From: Asparagopsis taxiformis
Taxonomy: Eukaryota > Rhodophyta > Florideophyceae > Bonnemaisoniales > Bonnemaisoniaceae
Direction: 5' to 3'
Assembly: GCA_030407315.1 (NCBI GenBank)
Contig: JALQPE010002373.1
Coordinates: 1 to 64,000 of the forward strand
Length of the DNA: 64,000 nucleotides
The translations under genes were made by a program, and so were the position numbers. This document shows positions 1-11,363 of this stretch, one piece after another. Position 1 is the first letter of the stretch. Every line of letters begins with the position of its first letter. A model generated the notes under the pieces. It was not told the origin of the DNA and searched no databases. It saw only the letters and a list, made by a program, of their open reading frames with translations.

Positions 1-1077
1 GAGAAACTGCAGGACGGATAGGTCTGACTGAAACGATATCTAGAAGAATGGAAATCTGGATAGGGATAAGAATTAGACAGGGGTGCAGCCAGTAGCGGGC
101 ACGCAAGATTTACGATATGGTGTAGTGGATATGGAATAGGTAAATGGGCAGCTAACGCCAAAATTTTCACGACATGAAGATCATCTGTACACTGCACTAA
201 GGAACTATGAACTACGCTACCATGGAGACACTAAACGGCAAAACGCTAGCTCTACATAAAGTAACTACAAATACATATAGGCATGAAAAGAGAGATGAGG
301 GGAAGCCAGAAATTTCTGTTGACACCTGGAAGGAAAAGATAGATGAATCAATGGTTAGTGCTAGGAATGTAACTTCGTCAACGCTAGAAGCATGATTAGA
401 AGCGAGAGAACATACCGTTGATAGTGCAGCCAGAGCTTTAGTAAACGTATTGTAGAGAACCCAGAAACTTCTGCTGGCACAGAGATGGAAAGAAGTGGAT
501 GACACAATGGTTAGTGCTAGAAACGGTATGCTAAAAGCTCGATTAGAAGTTAGAAAACGTAGTAATGACAGTAGCCCTGGAGAAAGACGAAACAGAAAGT
601 AGGAAAGGCAGCAAAGTACGTTAGCAGAAGAACAACGAAGAACCGCAGAAAAAGACAGTGGGAGGAATGGATAGAAGACTAAATGAGCTGGAAAACCTTA
701 TCGAAGGATGAGGCCGCGGGGCGGAACCACATCCGTAGGGATGCGATTGCACACCGCGACCCCATCCTGCGTAGGTGGTGTGCTCCATGCGACAGGCGAT
801 GACGATAGCGCTTAGCGTGACGCAAGCCTTAAATACTGTTGCAGAGTGAGCCCAGAGGTCGCGTATTTCACTTGCGTAGTGAGAAAGCGCGCGCTTTTCG
901 TACTGACAAATCAGAGACAAATCATCGATGATTCATGGACACGGCATGGACTCGAGATGGGACACGTCATGGACACGTCATGAACTAGAACACTGGCGTA
1001 TAGCTGCACGCTTTTGAGCGGAAACGTGTATTGCAGGCTAAGGAGCCAATGATGAAAAATTAGAAAAAAATGACTAG

Positions 1078-1184
1078 TTACTGCAGTAAAAAGTGATCTA
1101 GGAAGATGCATTTGGTAGATCATTTTTTACTGCAGTAAGAAGTGATCTAGGAAGATGCATTTGGTAGATCACTTTTACTGCAGC
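1078..1184. repeat. Tandem hairpins with TTACTGCAGTAA arms
   Basis: Two adjacent hairpins share arms of the form TTACTGCAGTAA followed by AAAGTGATCTA, separated by a short loop containing GATGCATTTG. The same block, inverted, lies at about 36750-36858. A related motif with CTCGAG in place of CTGCAG occurs at 32063-32123. These are probably subterminal structures of the transposon. Confidence 0.75.
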
Positions 1185-1879
1185 ACAGCTGGTTCAGGTT
1201 GACGGTAGTTCAACGAATGGATAAGGAAGCTGAAGGTAGACTGGGGAATAATTCGTCGGAAAAGGATAGGGAAGTAGTCTAGCGACAAACAGGTGCAAGT
1301 TTACGAGTGCGGAAAGGAATAAAGTCATATATTCGGCTGGAGAAGTACAAAAAGTAGTATCTGTAGAACAGGAATGAGTGAATCCAAGAAAAAGCATTCT
1401 GACAGGACGAACCAAACCGAATACACAATTTCATAGATTTCTACGCTGTCCTTGGCGGATAACCATCCGCTCTGGTAATGAAAGAGAAAGAACCTCCTTC
1501 TGTGAAAGAAGGACCACCGTGCGTTATCCCTCCTCTTCCACTCCTGTTGTCCACTTTGCAAAGTGACGGAGTGCAGTTGTGCAGCAAGCCAACCTTTCGA
1601 ACCCCGATGTAAGAGGGAGGAACCAGGAACCTGAATCCCTATTCACAGTAAACTAGAATTATCGGAGTTATTCTTGGAAACACAATGCACAATTGCATAA
1701 GATAGAGGATTAATTCCGCAGGAAGATCTGTCCTTCGTAGAGAGATGAGGTAGGACGTGTTCTTGTCCCGAAGCCGTTCGAAGACAGTATCTACAGCCCA
1801 GAAGGAGGGTGAAGAAGTCTCTGTAAGATCTTAGAATTTAGCAAATTCGAGTAGCAAGCTTGTACAACACACCCGGAAG

Positions 1880-2682
1880 CTATTTCATGACACTTGAAAA
1901 CTCTCTAGATGTACCAGAGAATGGTGTGGAGCAAGCAGGGTGCATAGAAATAAGTCGAGCACCTTTGCAAAGTATCCAGAAATGTGTAAAGTATCTGAAT
2001 TGTGCCCACAGGGAAGTCCTCTGCGGGTTGATATGGAACGCACAGGAGACCAAAAGTATATGAAAAAGGAGATGAGAAGCATGGGAGAGAAGACTTCCTG
2101 AGATGTTCGAGAAGTGGGTCCTGCCGAAGATCATGTAGAGTGCTTGCTGGGATATCCTCCATCGATTTACAATGGTCGCGTCCGAACAAGACCCGGAGAG
2201 GAATCGTTTCGAGATATCTCGCTGAACAGAAGTTTGTGGCGCATTTGAAAAAATTGTTGAGAGCCAGGTTGAGCCTTCCCTTCCAGTGGTTTCCAAGTGC
2301 AGCATCATTGCATCCAACTGCCTGTCAGCACCTCCCGAACGTTCAAGTCCTCTTTTCATTGTTGGTAGGGTTGCTTCGAAGGAAAGTTCAGCCACCTGAC
2401 GAGCATGGTTGAGTAGAGGAACCGTGTGTTCGAAAGCTTCAATGAGTCTATGCAAGTTTGGCTTATTGTCCAAAGCTTCCTTGCCCTGAATCCCGTAGTC
2501 TTCTGTTCAACTTCATTTTGGTCGGCGTCAATTACCACAGAGCCGTCTCCTTTCAGTTTCTTTTCTTTGATGGTACCGTACTCCTTTTTTTCTCGGGGAA
2601 CGGTTACGAGCAGGTCATCTACACGTTTTGCATAATCTTTCGAAAGCTGTTGCAGTTTCGAAACGCTTAGCTGCCGATAGTC
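1880..2682 (-). pseudogene. Transposase C-terminal fragment (broken copy)
   Basis: The minus strand encodes the same C-terminal region as the transposase at 32471-36492, including the segment starting LDNKPNLHRLIE. An early part (about 2680-2536) is followed by a counterpart of the 50-nt GT-AG intron at 2486-2535, then the second coding part. Small indels shift the frame in both parts, for example around 2580-2600 and after about 2370, so no full protein can be made. The intron is the same length as in the better copy, so it predates the duplication. The break at 2682 removes the catalytic region. Confidence 0.8.
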
Positions 2683-2683
2683 G

Positions 2684-2915
2684 TCTGTGTTCTCGGAAAT
2701 GGACGCGGACGTCCACAACCTCTAGTACACCTAGTATTACTAGGCGGACGTCCATGTTCTCCAGTATTTTTGGATGTCCGCCTAGAACTGGACGTCCATG
2801 CGGTCTAGTACGTCTAGTATTACTAGGGCGACATTCAATGTTTCTAGTACCACGGATGTCCCCCTCGGGATGGACTTCCGCCATGTCTATGTCCACCTAG
2901 GACGGGCGCCGGTTC
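2684..2915. repeat. Degenerate satellite with GGACGTCC / CTAGTATTACTAG motifs
   Basis: Short, partly palindromic motifs recur here: GGACGTCCA, GGATGTCCGCC and CTAGTATTACTAG. The same vocabulary occurs at 24252-24395, next to the 43-bp tandem array. In both places the satellite abuts a gene that ends abruptly. No coding sequence is recognised. Confidence 0.5.
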
Positions 2916-2919
2916 AGAA

Positions 2920-4080
2920 ATTCAAAAATTTCGACCCCAGAAATTTCTGCCGCCGTGCTCGACATGGATGTCCGCATCCATCACGGCGACCACTCTATTT
3001 TTCCTTGTCGGTCGACTCCAATTTCGTCTTTAATTTTTTCATCCTCTCGCTCACACCCCCTTCCTGTTGGTGCTCACCTCCCCCGTACTGTACCTCAAAC
3101 ACCCCCAATACCACTCTAGCACGCATTTTCAGATACCTATCCCCGCTTCCACGGTGCACACCTCCATTCCATACCTACTTTTCTGCTCTACCGTACAGAT
3201 TTCGTATAACCAGTCCTCATACTACCTCAGAATAGGGCAAAACACCCCCTATCTCCTCGACCATGCTCTCCCCCATCACCTTTGAAACGTATTGTTCTTC
3301 AGTACCCTCTCTCCTCTACCCTCAACCCCTCTCCTTCGCCCTCTACACAAACTTCCCCTGCAGCTTACTCTTCCAAAACCTCTCACTCCCCATCCCGTAC
3401 CCGACCTGCTCCACCCCTCCCTCCCTCAGCTGCTCCATGCCCCCACGCCATCCGCATCTTCGATACCGTATACACCACCACCACCGGCCCACGCTCCCGC
3501 ACTGCGGGGTGGCTCCCCCGCCGTATCCCCAGAAACCTCCCCGCTCTGAAACACATATCAACCCCCCACTTCGCACCCTTCCTCCCACTCCCCTCCCTCC
3601 CCAAATACAATAAACCCCTTCTTCTCCATCACATCCCCACTCACCACAGCCAGAACAGACGCCACCCCCTCCCCTTCTTTCTCCTCACTTTCCTAAAAAC
3701 CCCTCCTCTCGGCGCCTTCAACCGCACCCTCCTACGGTCCCACCTAAACACCTCCTCCGCCCTCACTACCCCAACACCCCGCAGCGTCTCCCCAATCCCC
3801 ATAATATGCTTGTCGGCACTCCTCTCCGAATCACAATCCATTCTAAACCCGCACTCCGTACATTTCCACCTCCCCCTGTACCATCCCAAGATTCCATCCC
3901 CCCACAGAACACATCCTCATACCACAGAAGAATTTTCTTCCTCTCATACCTCATCCTTAAAACCTCCATCAGCTCCATGTAAATTTCGATGAAAATATTT
4001 TCTCTACTATGCAATCTCAAACATGTATGAGCCTATGCCTTTCCGCTTTGTCAACCCTGAATATTGGTACTCATGTATTC
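2920..4080. other. Strongly pyrimidine-biased stretch without a clear gene
   Basis: The plus strand is overwhelmingly C and T for about 1.1 kb. Open frames on both strands are low-complexity products of this bias (Pro/Ser/Leu-rich on plus, Gly/Arg-rich on minus). One minus-strand stretch near 3790-3889 reads WKCTECGF followed later by a histidine, like the start of a zinc finger, but it is in short frames and not continuous. I call no gene. It may be a decayed coding region or simple-sequence expansion. Confidence 0.4.
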
Positions 4081-4282
4081 ATAAAATAGGGCCACCCACA
4101 TCCCTATCCCGTTCTGCAAGCTTTACAAACCACTAGACGCATACTCCACAACTATACAACAAACACTACTCGCTATTTCAGACGACGCGGTACACAAGTA
4201 GCGTAGTGTCAACCTTCCGTGACGCCTTCCCTGATGCGTACAAGTGGGAAACAAGTCTAGACGTATATCAGAACTGAGTGCG

Positions 4283-5260
4283 GGAATTTTCGGCACAGGA
4301 GATGCTGGGCCACCAAATTGATTTTTCGGAAATTTTAGAATTTCTGGGCTGGCCAGCAATGCAATCGAGCTGGACATCCACCGGACGTCCATTTCAGGTT
4401 GGTCGCGAGAGGGTGGGGCGGGACCATGATGAAACAAGGACCAAGACCTTTCCTGACGTGTTGAGCCTGAAATCGACCCTTCGTGAGACGCGATTTTGGC
4501 TTACAGTTGGTGCTAATAGAAGCCAGTGATAGCCCCGATCGGGGCGGCAGCCGGCTCCGGCTTACAGTTGGTGCTTACAGACGCCAGTGATGGCCCCGAT
4601 CGGGGCCGGCGGTCGGTTCCTGGGGCCGTTGTGGCCAAATTAGACACCCTGATTTGAATTAAAATTTGGGCTATTCTCAAAAACATGCACATGTGAACAT
4701 GTTTTTGAGATGGGGGTGTGCCGTACGGCACAATCGACCGCCCAAATCGTTGATTTTTGCAAGATTTTTTGTGCCCGAAATTTTAGAATTTCTGGGCTGG
4801 CCAGCAGTGCATCTGAGCTGGACATCCACCGGACGTCCATTTCAGGTTGGTCGTGAGAGAGTGAGGCGGGACCATGATGGAACAAGGACCAAGACCTGTC
4901 CCTGGCGTATTGAGCCTGAAATTGACCCTTCGTAAGACGCGATTTTGGCTTACAGTTAGTGCTTACAGAAGCCAGTGATGGCCCCACTCGGGGCGGCGGC
5001 CGGTTCCTGGGGCCGTTGTGGCCAAATTAGACACCCTGATTTGAATTAAAATTTGGGCTATTCTCAAAAACATGCACATGTGAACATGTTTTTGAGATGG
5101 GGGTGTGCCGTACGGCACAATCGACCGCCCAAATCGATGTTTTTTGCAATATTTTTTTGTGCCCGAATTGTAGAGTTTCTGGGCTGGCCAGCAATGCATC
5201 TGAGCTGGACATCCACCGGACGTCCATTTCAGGTTGATCGTGTATCGTGCACGTCCACCC
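4283..5260 (+). repeat. Array of 387-bp palindromic repeat, left of gene A
   Basis: Two and a half units of a repeat with a period of 387 bp; the CTCAAAAACATG motif recurs at 4676 and 5063. Each full unit holds a hairpin with 12-bp arms (CTCAAAAACATG / CATGTTTTTGAG), the palindrome GTGCCGTACGGCAC, a palindrome of the type GGCCCCGATCGGGGCC, and a GGACATCCACCGGACGTCC block. Further copies lie at 9.8-10.9, 11.9 and, inverted, 15.8-16.1 kb. Confidence 0.9.
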
Positions 5261-5510
5261 ATTACCGGAAGCAAGTAGGCGATGAAGCACGTACAAACCC
5301 AATTGTTCTGCTATTTCTACCATAGACCATCGAGTCTAGAGATGTGAGGGAATCGTCCTGGAAATCATGCTCCAACCCACGAGGGAATGGACAATCTAGT
5401 TTGAAAGCATGGAACGGAAGTACATTATACTAGGTTCATAGATTGGAAGTGATAAAGGAGATGATTATATTCTCGATAATTGTTTACCAAAGTAGTAGTT
5501 GTTAAGCTAT

Positions 5511-8500
5511 CTAGCCGTCGGAAAATTGTTCTTCCTCTTCGTCCTCACTATATTCAGGATCTCCCGGCAGAATAGGCGTTATCGGCAACTGTGGAGTTGA
5601 ATAGCTCAAGATGAATTTTTGACCCGGTGTGAGGGTTCTCTTCTTGGGAGCTTCTGTCGTCTTCATCCGCATGATTCCGAGTTGCCCTGTCTTCGGCCTA
5701 CGATCTTTCTTGACCGGGATGGGAACAACTGTCTTGTGGCGAACATTGACAGGTGCCGGTTGACTTTGCCTGGCAGACCGGCGCGGAGCATTGGCGATTA
5801 CTTCTTCTTCGAATCCCAACCGCCTGATGAAACCAAACGAAACATTGTCGGGAATCGGATACGACGCATTCCTGAAATACGTGTGATACCTCGTTGTCGT
5901 GTGTGACACAACTCTGTCGACATGCCCTGCCCCGGCATGTTGTACATGGCCGTGACCGATGAAGACTGAACGTGGCGGAACGATTACCTTCTTCAGCTTC
6001 ATCGTCTTGGCGTACATATCTAATTCCAGCGCTTTGGAAAAGACGTACTTGTGGGACCCTGGACACACCCAGATAGGGAATGGGTCATCTCCGTTGGCAA
6101 TAACAAAGTAACCCGGAAGTTGATCTTTGCGGTCGCGAGGAGGAACAGGGAAATCATTGTGTGGGACCTGCCGAGGACACCCCTTTCCCGTTATCAAAAA
6201 CCGTCCCCCAGATGCCGGCATGACAAGTTTTTCTCCCGGTAAACCGCACTCCTCCAGCCCTATCAGCCGGACAAGGATTCCCAACCACACATCCAGCAGG
6301 GCTCGCCGCGTCACAAACTTGAACCGGTCGATATGCGTCTCATCGTTCTCGGCATAGTCAACCAGGCAGTGGCGCGTAGACGTGAAGCGAGCCCTCCCCT
6401 CATTCCGGTTCTTCTCATCTGTTTCATCGTCCCCAGTATTGACAATGGGACTCCACAGCTGCCGGTTCCCAGGGTCCTTGTGCACCTCCTCCCCCTCCCA
6501 CGTTCCCAAAAAGTACCGAAACAATTCCTGGTTAGGAATTTCTTCCATGAGACCCAAGTCAAATGGGAACTTGTCCGACGCATCGAGGTAGCTTACATCC
6601 GCGAAATTGTGCATCACCGTATACCCTCGCTCGTTGATTTCCGTTCGGCAATTGTGGAAGTACGCCATACCAGTGCCGGCCTCATACGAATCCTTCCAGC
6701 TTGTAGACATTCGCGCAACCTGGGCGAAGTCCAGCCTCGAGGGTAGAAACGTCGATGTAGGCTCACACATCGCCTTGGCAGCCATCTTCCACGCTGCGAA
6801 AAACATCGGATAGATGGTGTCGATCTCGAAAACAAGATGACGAGCCCGATGTTGTTCCGGAATATGCAGCCCCTCAAACACAGGGTCCATCGCCACTTGC
6901 TTCAAATACCTCACCTCTCTGCCCTCCTCATCGATTTCCACACTCTCCAATAACAACCTGAGCTCAATCGGGGGCAGACAGCCAACCCTCACCGATGCGA
7001 TGACGTCCGCGGGACGCTGCGCCAGATGATGCCCTTCAGCTCGGTCTTTGACTTCGAAATCGTCGGGAAGAGATGGCATCCGGTCGTCGAACAGGAGGTC
7101 GTGTTCAGAAGGAGAGTCACGAACGATGTAACCGTCTTCATCGACTTCCACTCCTTCCGGAACAGTGAATGTAATTGTCACTTCGCGGACCCCCTTGCTT
7201 TCGACTTGGCCCTCGTCTGCACCCTGTTTGTCTTCCTCGTCCGAAGCGGTATGGACAGATTCTTGGTTGGAGGGAGTCGCACCAGCACGTTGGTTATCTT
7301 GGGGGACAATCTCAACGGCAGAATCGGGGGAACGGGCGGAGTCTTCGTCAACCTCATCACCGGAAGCAGTGGCTTGTTGTTGATCGGTGGGTTTATCAAC
7401 AACGGCCTGCTCTTCTTCCCCGGCGGATTGTTGTACCACAACCGGCTCTTCTTCCTCGAGGCGTGTGCTCCCCGTCGAGCGAAGTCGCTGTGAACGGCGG
7501 CGGATGCCATGCGAAGCAGGCTCATGTTCGACATTCCGCTGCTTCTTGTGAGTGAGTCTCACATTGGCAGCAGAAGGGCGGCGTTTGCGTCGAGCCTTAG
7601 TCTTCTTCTTCAATGTCGGATTGAAAAACTCTTTCAAGTTCGTTTCCAAATCCTGTAAACGCGTGGTTCTCCGTCGCATTCGAACCTCACTGCTCCGGTC
7701 GTCCCCTCTATACATTGCAATGGCATTGGTGAGATGCCATTGCAACTCCTTCGGCTGCTTAACCGACCCAATTGCCATCTCTGTGCTCAGAAATGACTTG
7801 CGCATAATACTCTTTGGGCGCCCATACGCAGCGTACAGAGAATTTGCTATTGCAGTCACGCGACGGACGTATGTATAGAAGTCGTTCACGTCAAAGCGTC
7901 CATCCGGACGTCCACCATGAGCAGGGTTCAAGTACTCCGAAAGACCACGCAAGACGAAGACAAAGTTTTCTTCCAGCAACTCGCGCACTATCTTGTGGTC
8001 CAGGTGCGTTATCCCAATCTCGTTGCGGCGCTCGGAATTGTTCAGCTCACGCAACACTTCGTCGAGAACAGGATGCTTCAGCGTTGCTATAGCCAAACGC
8101 GTCCACCGCCGGGCCGTGTTCGTTGAATTCATCATCCCCATGAACTGCGCCTCGAACAATGTTCGGATGACATCAGACTCACGCAAGTCGCCAGCGTTTT
8201 CCACGTTATTTGCAACAGCAATCGTACGGATGAACTGCTGGATGGACGACAAGATTCGAACCAGGGAGCGCTCCGTCAGTTGCGTCCCAGTCGTATGGTT
8301 CGACTCTGCACTCTTGTGGATGATCTCATGAGGCTGAAGATCACTGTCGTCCTTGCGGCGAAGGTAGTACACATCCAGAGGCTGAGTAACCCAGCGCAAG
8401 CGGTTTGCGTCCTGTGGCAGCTTGGTTCTGTGCATACGGGTGAGGCGCGTGAAGTCATCGGCAATGCTATGCATAGCATTGAGACGATGCAGTCCGTCGA

Positions 8501-9467
8501 TCACGGTCACGTTCGCATTGGCATGGAATTTGCCATTCTGGAACAGACGCGTGTCGGCGGGCAGATGCGTGTTCTGCGACCTCAGCACCGTCACAGTGAT
8601 ACGCGAAGAGCTCACATACCCCACAGCCAACATATTGTTGCGCAGGTCCTCCACGTGGTCTTCTTTCACATCCCGAAGGGTCACGGCCGGTTCCACTAGC
8701 TGCCTCACCAGCACAGTCGCTCCTTCTCCGACGTAATCCGACGTCACAAACTTGGGCACCGTAATTTGCGTCCCCTGCTGCTCACGAATGCTTTCCGCCA
8801 CCTCCGGTTCGTCGTCCACTTCGGTTACGTCCTGCGTAGTAGCTTCGGTGACGTTGGAGCGAGCAGGGTGCTTCGTGCCTCCACTGGAGGGTCTTGCAGA
8901 GCGAGCAGGGCGCTTCGTGCCTCCCGAAACCGGGACGGAGCGTGCTGGATGCTTCGTACCCCCCGAACCAGTGATTTCGCCTGCCGGACCGGTACTGGGC
9001 ATCCGTCCCGAGCTGGCCTGGTTCGTCGCTGCGTTGAAGTTTGACGCTGCAGCAGGGGTACGAATGTCGCTAGGGCCATCCTCCGCAGCGGGGCGCATCA
9101 TCCGAGTATCCCAAGGGTAAAACGCCGCGGCGTATGCTCCACCCATCGTCTCCGGCGGTCCCTCGGCGCCATCAAACATGTACGGGAACGGGAGGTCCTT
9201 GAACTTGTCCTTAGTCGCAATGTTGCGCACGACGATGTAGTCGGCCTCGTCGGTTTCCGGCAGCTTGTGGTTGTGCAGCGTGCGCGGAAGGCCAACATCG
9301 CCACCAGCAGTGCTCACCGAAGCCGTCCCAATATGCACAGCCGCACCGTCCACGTCCGCAAACAAATTGACATCGACGCCGCGCTTGAGTCCGCGCGACT
9401 CCGCTGACGCGCTCACTTGATCGCCGCAAACCGTTGAAAACAAACTGCTGAAATGCGTATCCGCCAT
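5511..9467 (-). CDS. Gene A: ParB/Srx-like plus 2OG-Fe(II) dioxygenase protein
   Basis: A 1318-residue reading frame; the first ATG (9467) is used, since only a GTG lies upstream in frame. Near residues 160-205 there are three basic repeats of the type GGTKHPARS. Residues about 240-380 resemble a ParB/sulfiredoxin-like fold, with the loop DGLHRLNAM at about 324. A helical region follows, then a Lys/Arg-rich stretch (about 620-645) likely to be a nuclear localisation signal, and an acidic linker. The C-terminus looks like a phytanoyl-CoA-hydroxylase-type 2-oxoglutarate/Fe(II) domain: HND at about 1103-1105 and a distal His in GHVQHAGAG at about 1177 would bind iron. Gene C has the same architecture. 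It is divergent from gene B across a palindromic repeat array. The substrate is unknown; modified DNA bases or chromatin proteins are possible. No introns are needed. Confidence 0.75.
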   Translation of the reverse strand: MADTHFSSLFSTVCGDQVSASAESRGLKRGVDVNLFADVDGAAVHIGTASVSTAGGDVGLPRTLHNHKLPETDEADYIVVRNIATKDKFKDLPFPYMFDGAEGPPETMGGAYAAAFYPWDTRMMRPAAEDGPSDIRTPAAASNFNAATNQASSGRMPSTGPAGEITGSGGTKHPARSVPVSGGTKRPARSARPSSGGTKHPARSNVTEATTQDVTEVDDEPEVAESIREQQGTQITVPKFVTSDYVGEGATVLVRQLVEPAVTLRDVKEDHVEDLRNNMLAVGYVSSSRITVTVLRSQNTHLPADTRLFQNGKFHANANVTVIDGLHRLNAMHSIADDFTRLTRMHRTKLPQDANRLRWVTQPLDVYYLRRKDDSDLQPHEIIHKSAESNHTTGTQLTERSLVRILSSIQQFIRTIAVANNVENAGDLRESDVIRTLFEAQFMGMMNSTNTARRWTRLAIATLKHPVLDEVLRELNNSERRNEIGITHLDHKIVRELLEENFVFVLRGLSEYLNPAHGGRPDGRFDVNDFYTYVRRVTAIANSLYAAYGRPKSIMRKSFLSTEMAIGSVKQPKELQWHLTNAIAMYRGDDRSSEVRMRRRTTRLQDLETNLKEFFNPTLKKKTKARRKRRPSAANVRLTHKKQRNVEHEPASHGIRRRSQRLRSTGSTRLEEEEPVVVQQSAGEEEQAVVDKPTDQQQATASGDEVDEDSARSPDSAVEIVPQDNQRAGATPSNQESVHTASDEEDKQGADEGQVESKGVREVTITFTVPEGVEVDEDGYIVRDSPSEHDLLFDDRMPSLPDDFEVKDRAEGHHLAQRPADVIASVRVGCLPPIELRLLLESVEIDEEGREVRYLKQVAMDPVFEGLHIPEQHRARHLVFEIDTIYPMFFAAWKMAAKAMCEPTSTFLPSRLDFAQVARMSTSWKDSYEAGTGMAYFHNCRTEINERGYTVMHNFADVSYLDASDKFPFDLGLMEEIPNQELFRYFLGTWEGEEVHKDPGNRQLWSPIVNTGDDETDEKNRNEGRARFTSTRHCLVDYAENDETHIDRFKFVTRRALLDVWLGILVRLIGLEECGLPGEKLVMPASGGRFLITGKGCPRQVPHNDFPVPPRDRKDQLPGYFVIANGDDPFPIWVCPGSHKYVFSKALELDMYAKTMKLKKVIVPPRSVFIGHGHVQHAGAGHVDRVVSHTTTRYHTYFRNASYPIPDNVSFGFIRRLGFEEEVIANAPRRSARQSQPAPVNVRHKTVVPIPVKKDRRPKTGQLGIMRMKTTEAPKKRTLTPGQKFILSYSTPQLPITPILPGDPEYSEDEEEEQFSDG

Positions 9468-9745
9468 GATTGTTGAGTTGGAAAGTAAAAGAGATGGTTG
9501 ACGTTGACGTATTCGAGTGATGTGGATGGTAGGTTTCACGTTGCTTGAAGAATGGTCGTGAACGCCAATCGCTGGAAATAATAACACAATACAACCGAAA
9601 TTTTGTTAGGTACACACCTATCGTGACCGCTGGAATGCAAGACAGGCAATCGAGATGTGAGTGTCCGTTCGGAACGGGCCCGAGTCGGGCTCTCGAAACC
9701 TGACGAGGTGGCGTGAAGCAGGCAGTGTCCTTGATGTGTAATGTG
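9468..9745. other. Upstream region of gene A
   Basis: About 280 bases between the gene A start and the first terminal-like repeat motif. It must contain the gene A promoter. I see no clear TATA box, no conserved palindrome and no other gene. Confidence 0.3.
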
Positions 9746-9753
9746 TTAAAATT

Positions 9754-10872
9754 ACAGCTGTCAAGCTAGGCGGCTTTTGGGGCGGCTGCGAGCACCCCTT
9801 TATCCGGGGAACACCCTGATTTGAGTTAAAATTTGGGCTATTCTCAAAAACATGCACATGTGAACATGTTTTTGAGATGGGGGTGTGCCGTACGGCACAA
9901 TCGACCCGCCCAAATCGTTGATTTTTGCAAGATTTTTTGTGCCCGAAATTTTAGAATTTCTGGGCTGGCCAGCAGTGCAATCGAGCTGGACATCCACCGG
10001 ACGTCCATTTCAGGTTGATCGTGTGCTGCCTACATCCACGCATTGCAGTAACTAAGCAGGCGGGATCACTACTAATATAAAGTGCACGGAATATGAGTAA
10101 CGTGATGGGTGAGTAGTGTTTGTGTTGAGGGAGTAAGGCGGGACCATTATGAAACACGGAAGAAGATGCGTACCTAGCATAACTTAGGCTTGAAGCCTGG
10201 AATCGACCCATCTTTCGGCGCCATTTAGCCTTACAGTTAGTGCTTACAGAAGCCAGTGATGACCCCGCTCGGGGCGGCGGCTCCGGTTCCTGGGGCCGTT
10301 GTGGCCAAATTAGACACCCTGATTTGAATTAAAATTTGGGCTATTCTCAAAAACATGCACATGTGAACATGTTTTTGAGATGGGGGTGTGCCGTACGGCA
10401 CAATCGACCCGCCCAAATCGATGATTTTTTACAATTTTTTTGTGCCCGAAATTTTAGAATTTCTGGGCTGGCCAGCAGTGCAATCGAGCTGGACATCCAC
10501 CGGACGTCCATTTCAGGTTGGTCGTGAGAGAGTGAGGCGGGACCATGATGGAACAAGGACCAAGACCTGTCCCTGGCGTATTGAGCCTGAAATTGACCCT
10601 TCGTCAGACGCCATTTAGCCTTACAGTTAGTGCCTACAGAAGCCAGTGACAACCCCACTCGGGGCGGCGGCCGGTGCCTGGGGCCGTTCTGGCCAAATTA
10701 GACACCTTGATTTGAATTAAAATTTGGGCTATTCTCAAAAACATGCACATGTGAACATGTTTTTGAGATGGGGGTGTGCCGTACGGCACTTTCGACCGCC
10801 TAAATCGATAAAATTTTGCAATTTTTTTCCTGCCCGAAATTCTACAAGTTCTGGGCTGGCCAGTAATGCATT
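9754..10872 (+). repeat. Array of 387-bp palindromic repeat between genes A and B, with terminal-like motif
   Basis: Repeat copies have their CTCAAAAACATG hairpin at 9843, 10346 and 10734. The left edge carries AATTACAGCTGT followed by a GCGAGCACCCC block. The same edge occurs in inverted orientation at 16060-16110, after a single inverted repeat copy. Together they could be the inverted ends of a 6.35-kb unit that carries gene B. Confidence 0.75.
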
Positions 10873-11363
10873 AGCTATCTCCTCTAAACCGATTCTAACA
10901 AGCAGAAAGAATCCTCTCCTTCATGACGATGCTCTCCATCGTCTTTTCGAAGCCATTTCCGTACGAAAAATAATCGAAAAACATATTTGACTTTAACCTA
11001 ACAGCTATCGCGAGCACCGTACTCAGCTATATTTCCTCTGTAATTTCCTTCCTCCAACCAATCAATAGCCGCTTGGTCACAGGCTTAAAAGCCTTCCACT
11101 ATCTGTCCTATCCATCGAAGACCCTCGGAGGGTTCGATCCAGGCCTTGATCACCCATGATGGGTGTGCAACCCGAGAAAATGAAAATGGAACATATTGCG
11201 ACAGGGACGAGATATCATTCCATGAAAGAGAACTTCTCTTTCGTTTACTTTTTTCTAACAAGATTCTAAACGTCTACAAACCCTATGTCGTCCGTCCGTT
11301 TTCATCCCGGAGAGATGTGGATGTGAGGTAAGACGCAGTGGTGATGTTGTGTTGATTCCCACA
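10873..11363. other. No gene recognised
   Basis: AT-rich intergenic sequence between the repeat array and a glycine-codon repeat. A GGTTCGATCC-like string near 11128 does not sit in a tRNA fold. Nothing else is supported. Confidence 0.4.

Larger units (their letters stand above)
1..2682 (-). mobile_element. Inverted, decayed copy of the 3' part of the Plavaka-like element at 32.5-37.9 kb
   Basis: Read on the minus strand, this stretch matches 35241 to about 37926 closely, with scattered substitutions and short indels. The shared part covers the transposase C-terminus, its 50-nt intron, the downstream non-coding tail and the TTACTGCAGTAA hairpins. The match continues to the window edge on the left, so the true end is unseen. 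On the right it stops sharply at 2682, where satellite-like DNA begins, so the N-terminal two thirds of the transposase are missing. Together with the right copy it forms an inverted repeat of at least 2.68 kb around about 32.5 kb of sequence. Confidence 0.85.

Noticed and set aside
3282..3992. 236-codon plus-strand frame
   Set aside because: Pro/Ser/Leu/His-rich product of the pyrimidine bias; no domain or start context.
7026..8736. Several plus-strand frames of 100-155 codons within gene A
   Set aside because: They are antisense shadows of a gene with clear domains on the minus strand.
5511..9467. Calling gene A or C a bona fide TET/JBP enzyme
   Set aside because: Only the generic HxD...H iron triad is visible; the spacing and flanking motifs look more like the phytanoyl-CoA hydroxylase type, and substrate cannot be read from sequence.
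11110..11150. GGTTCGATCC string as a tRNA T-arm
   Set aside because: No complementary stem and no anticodon arm upstream.
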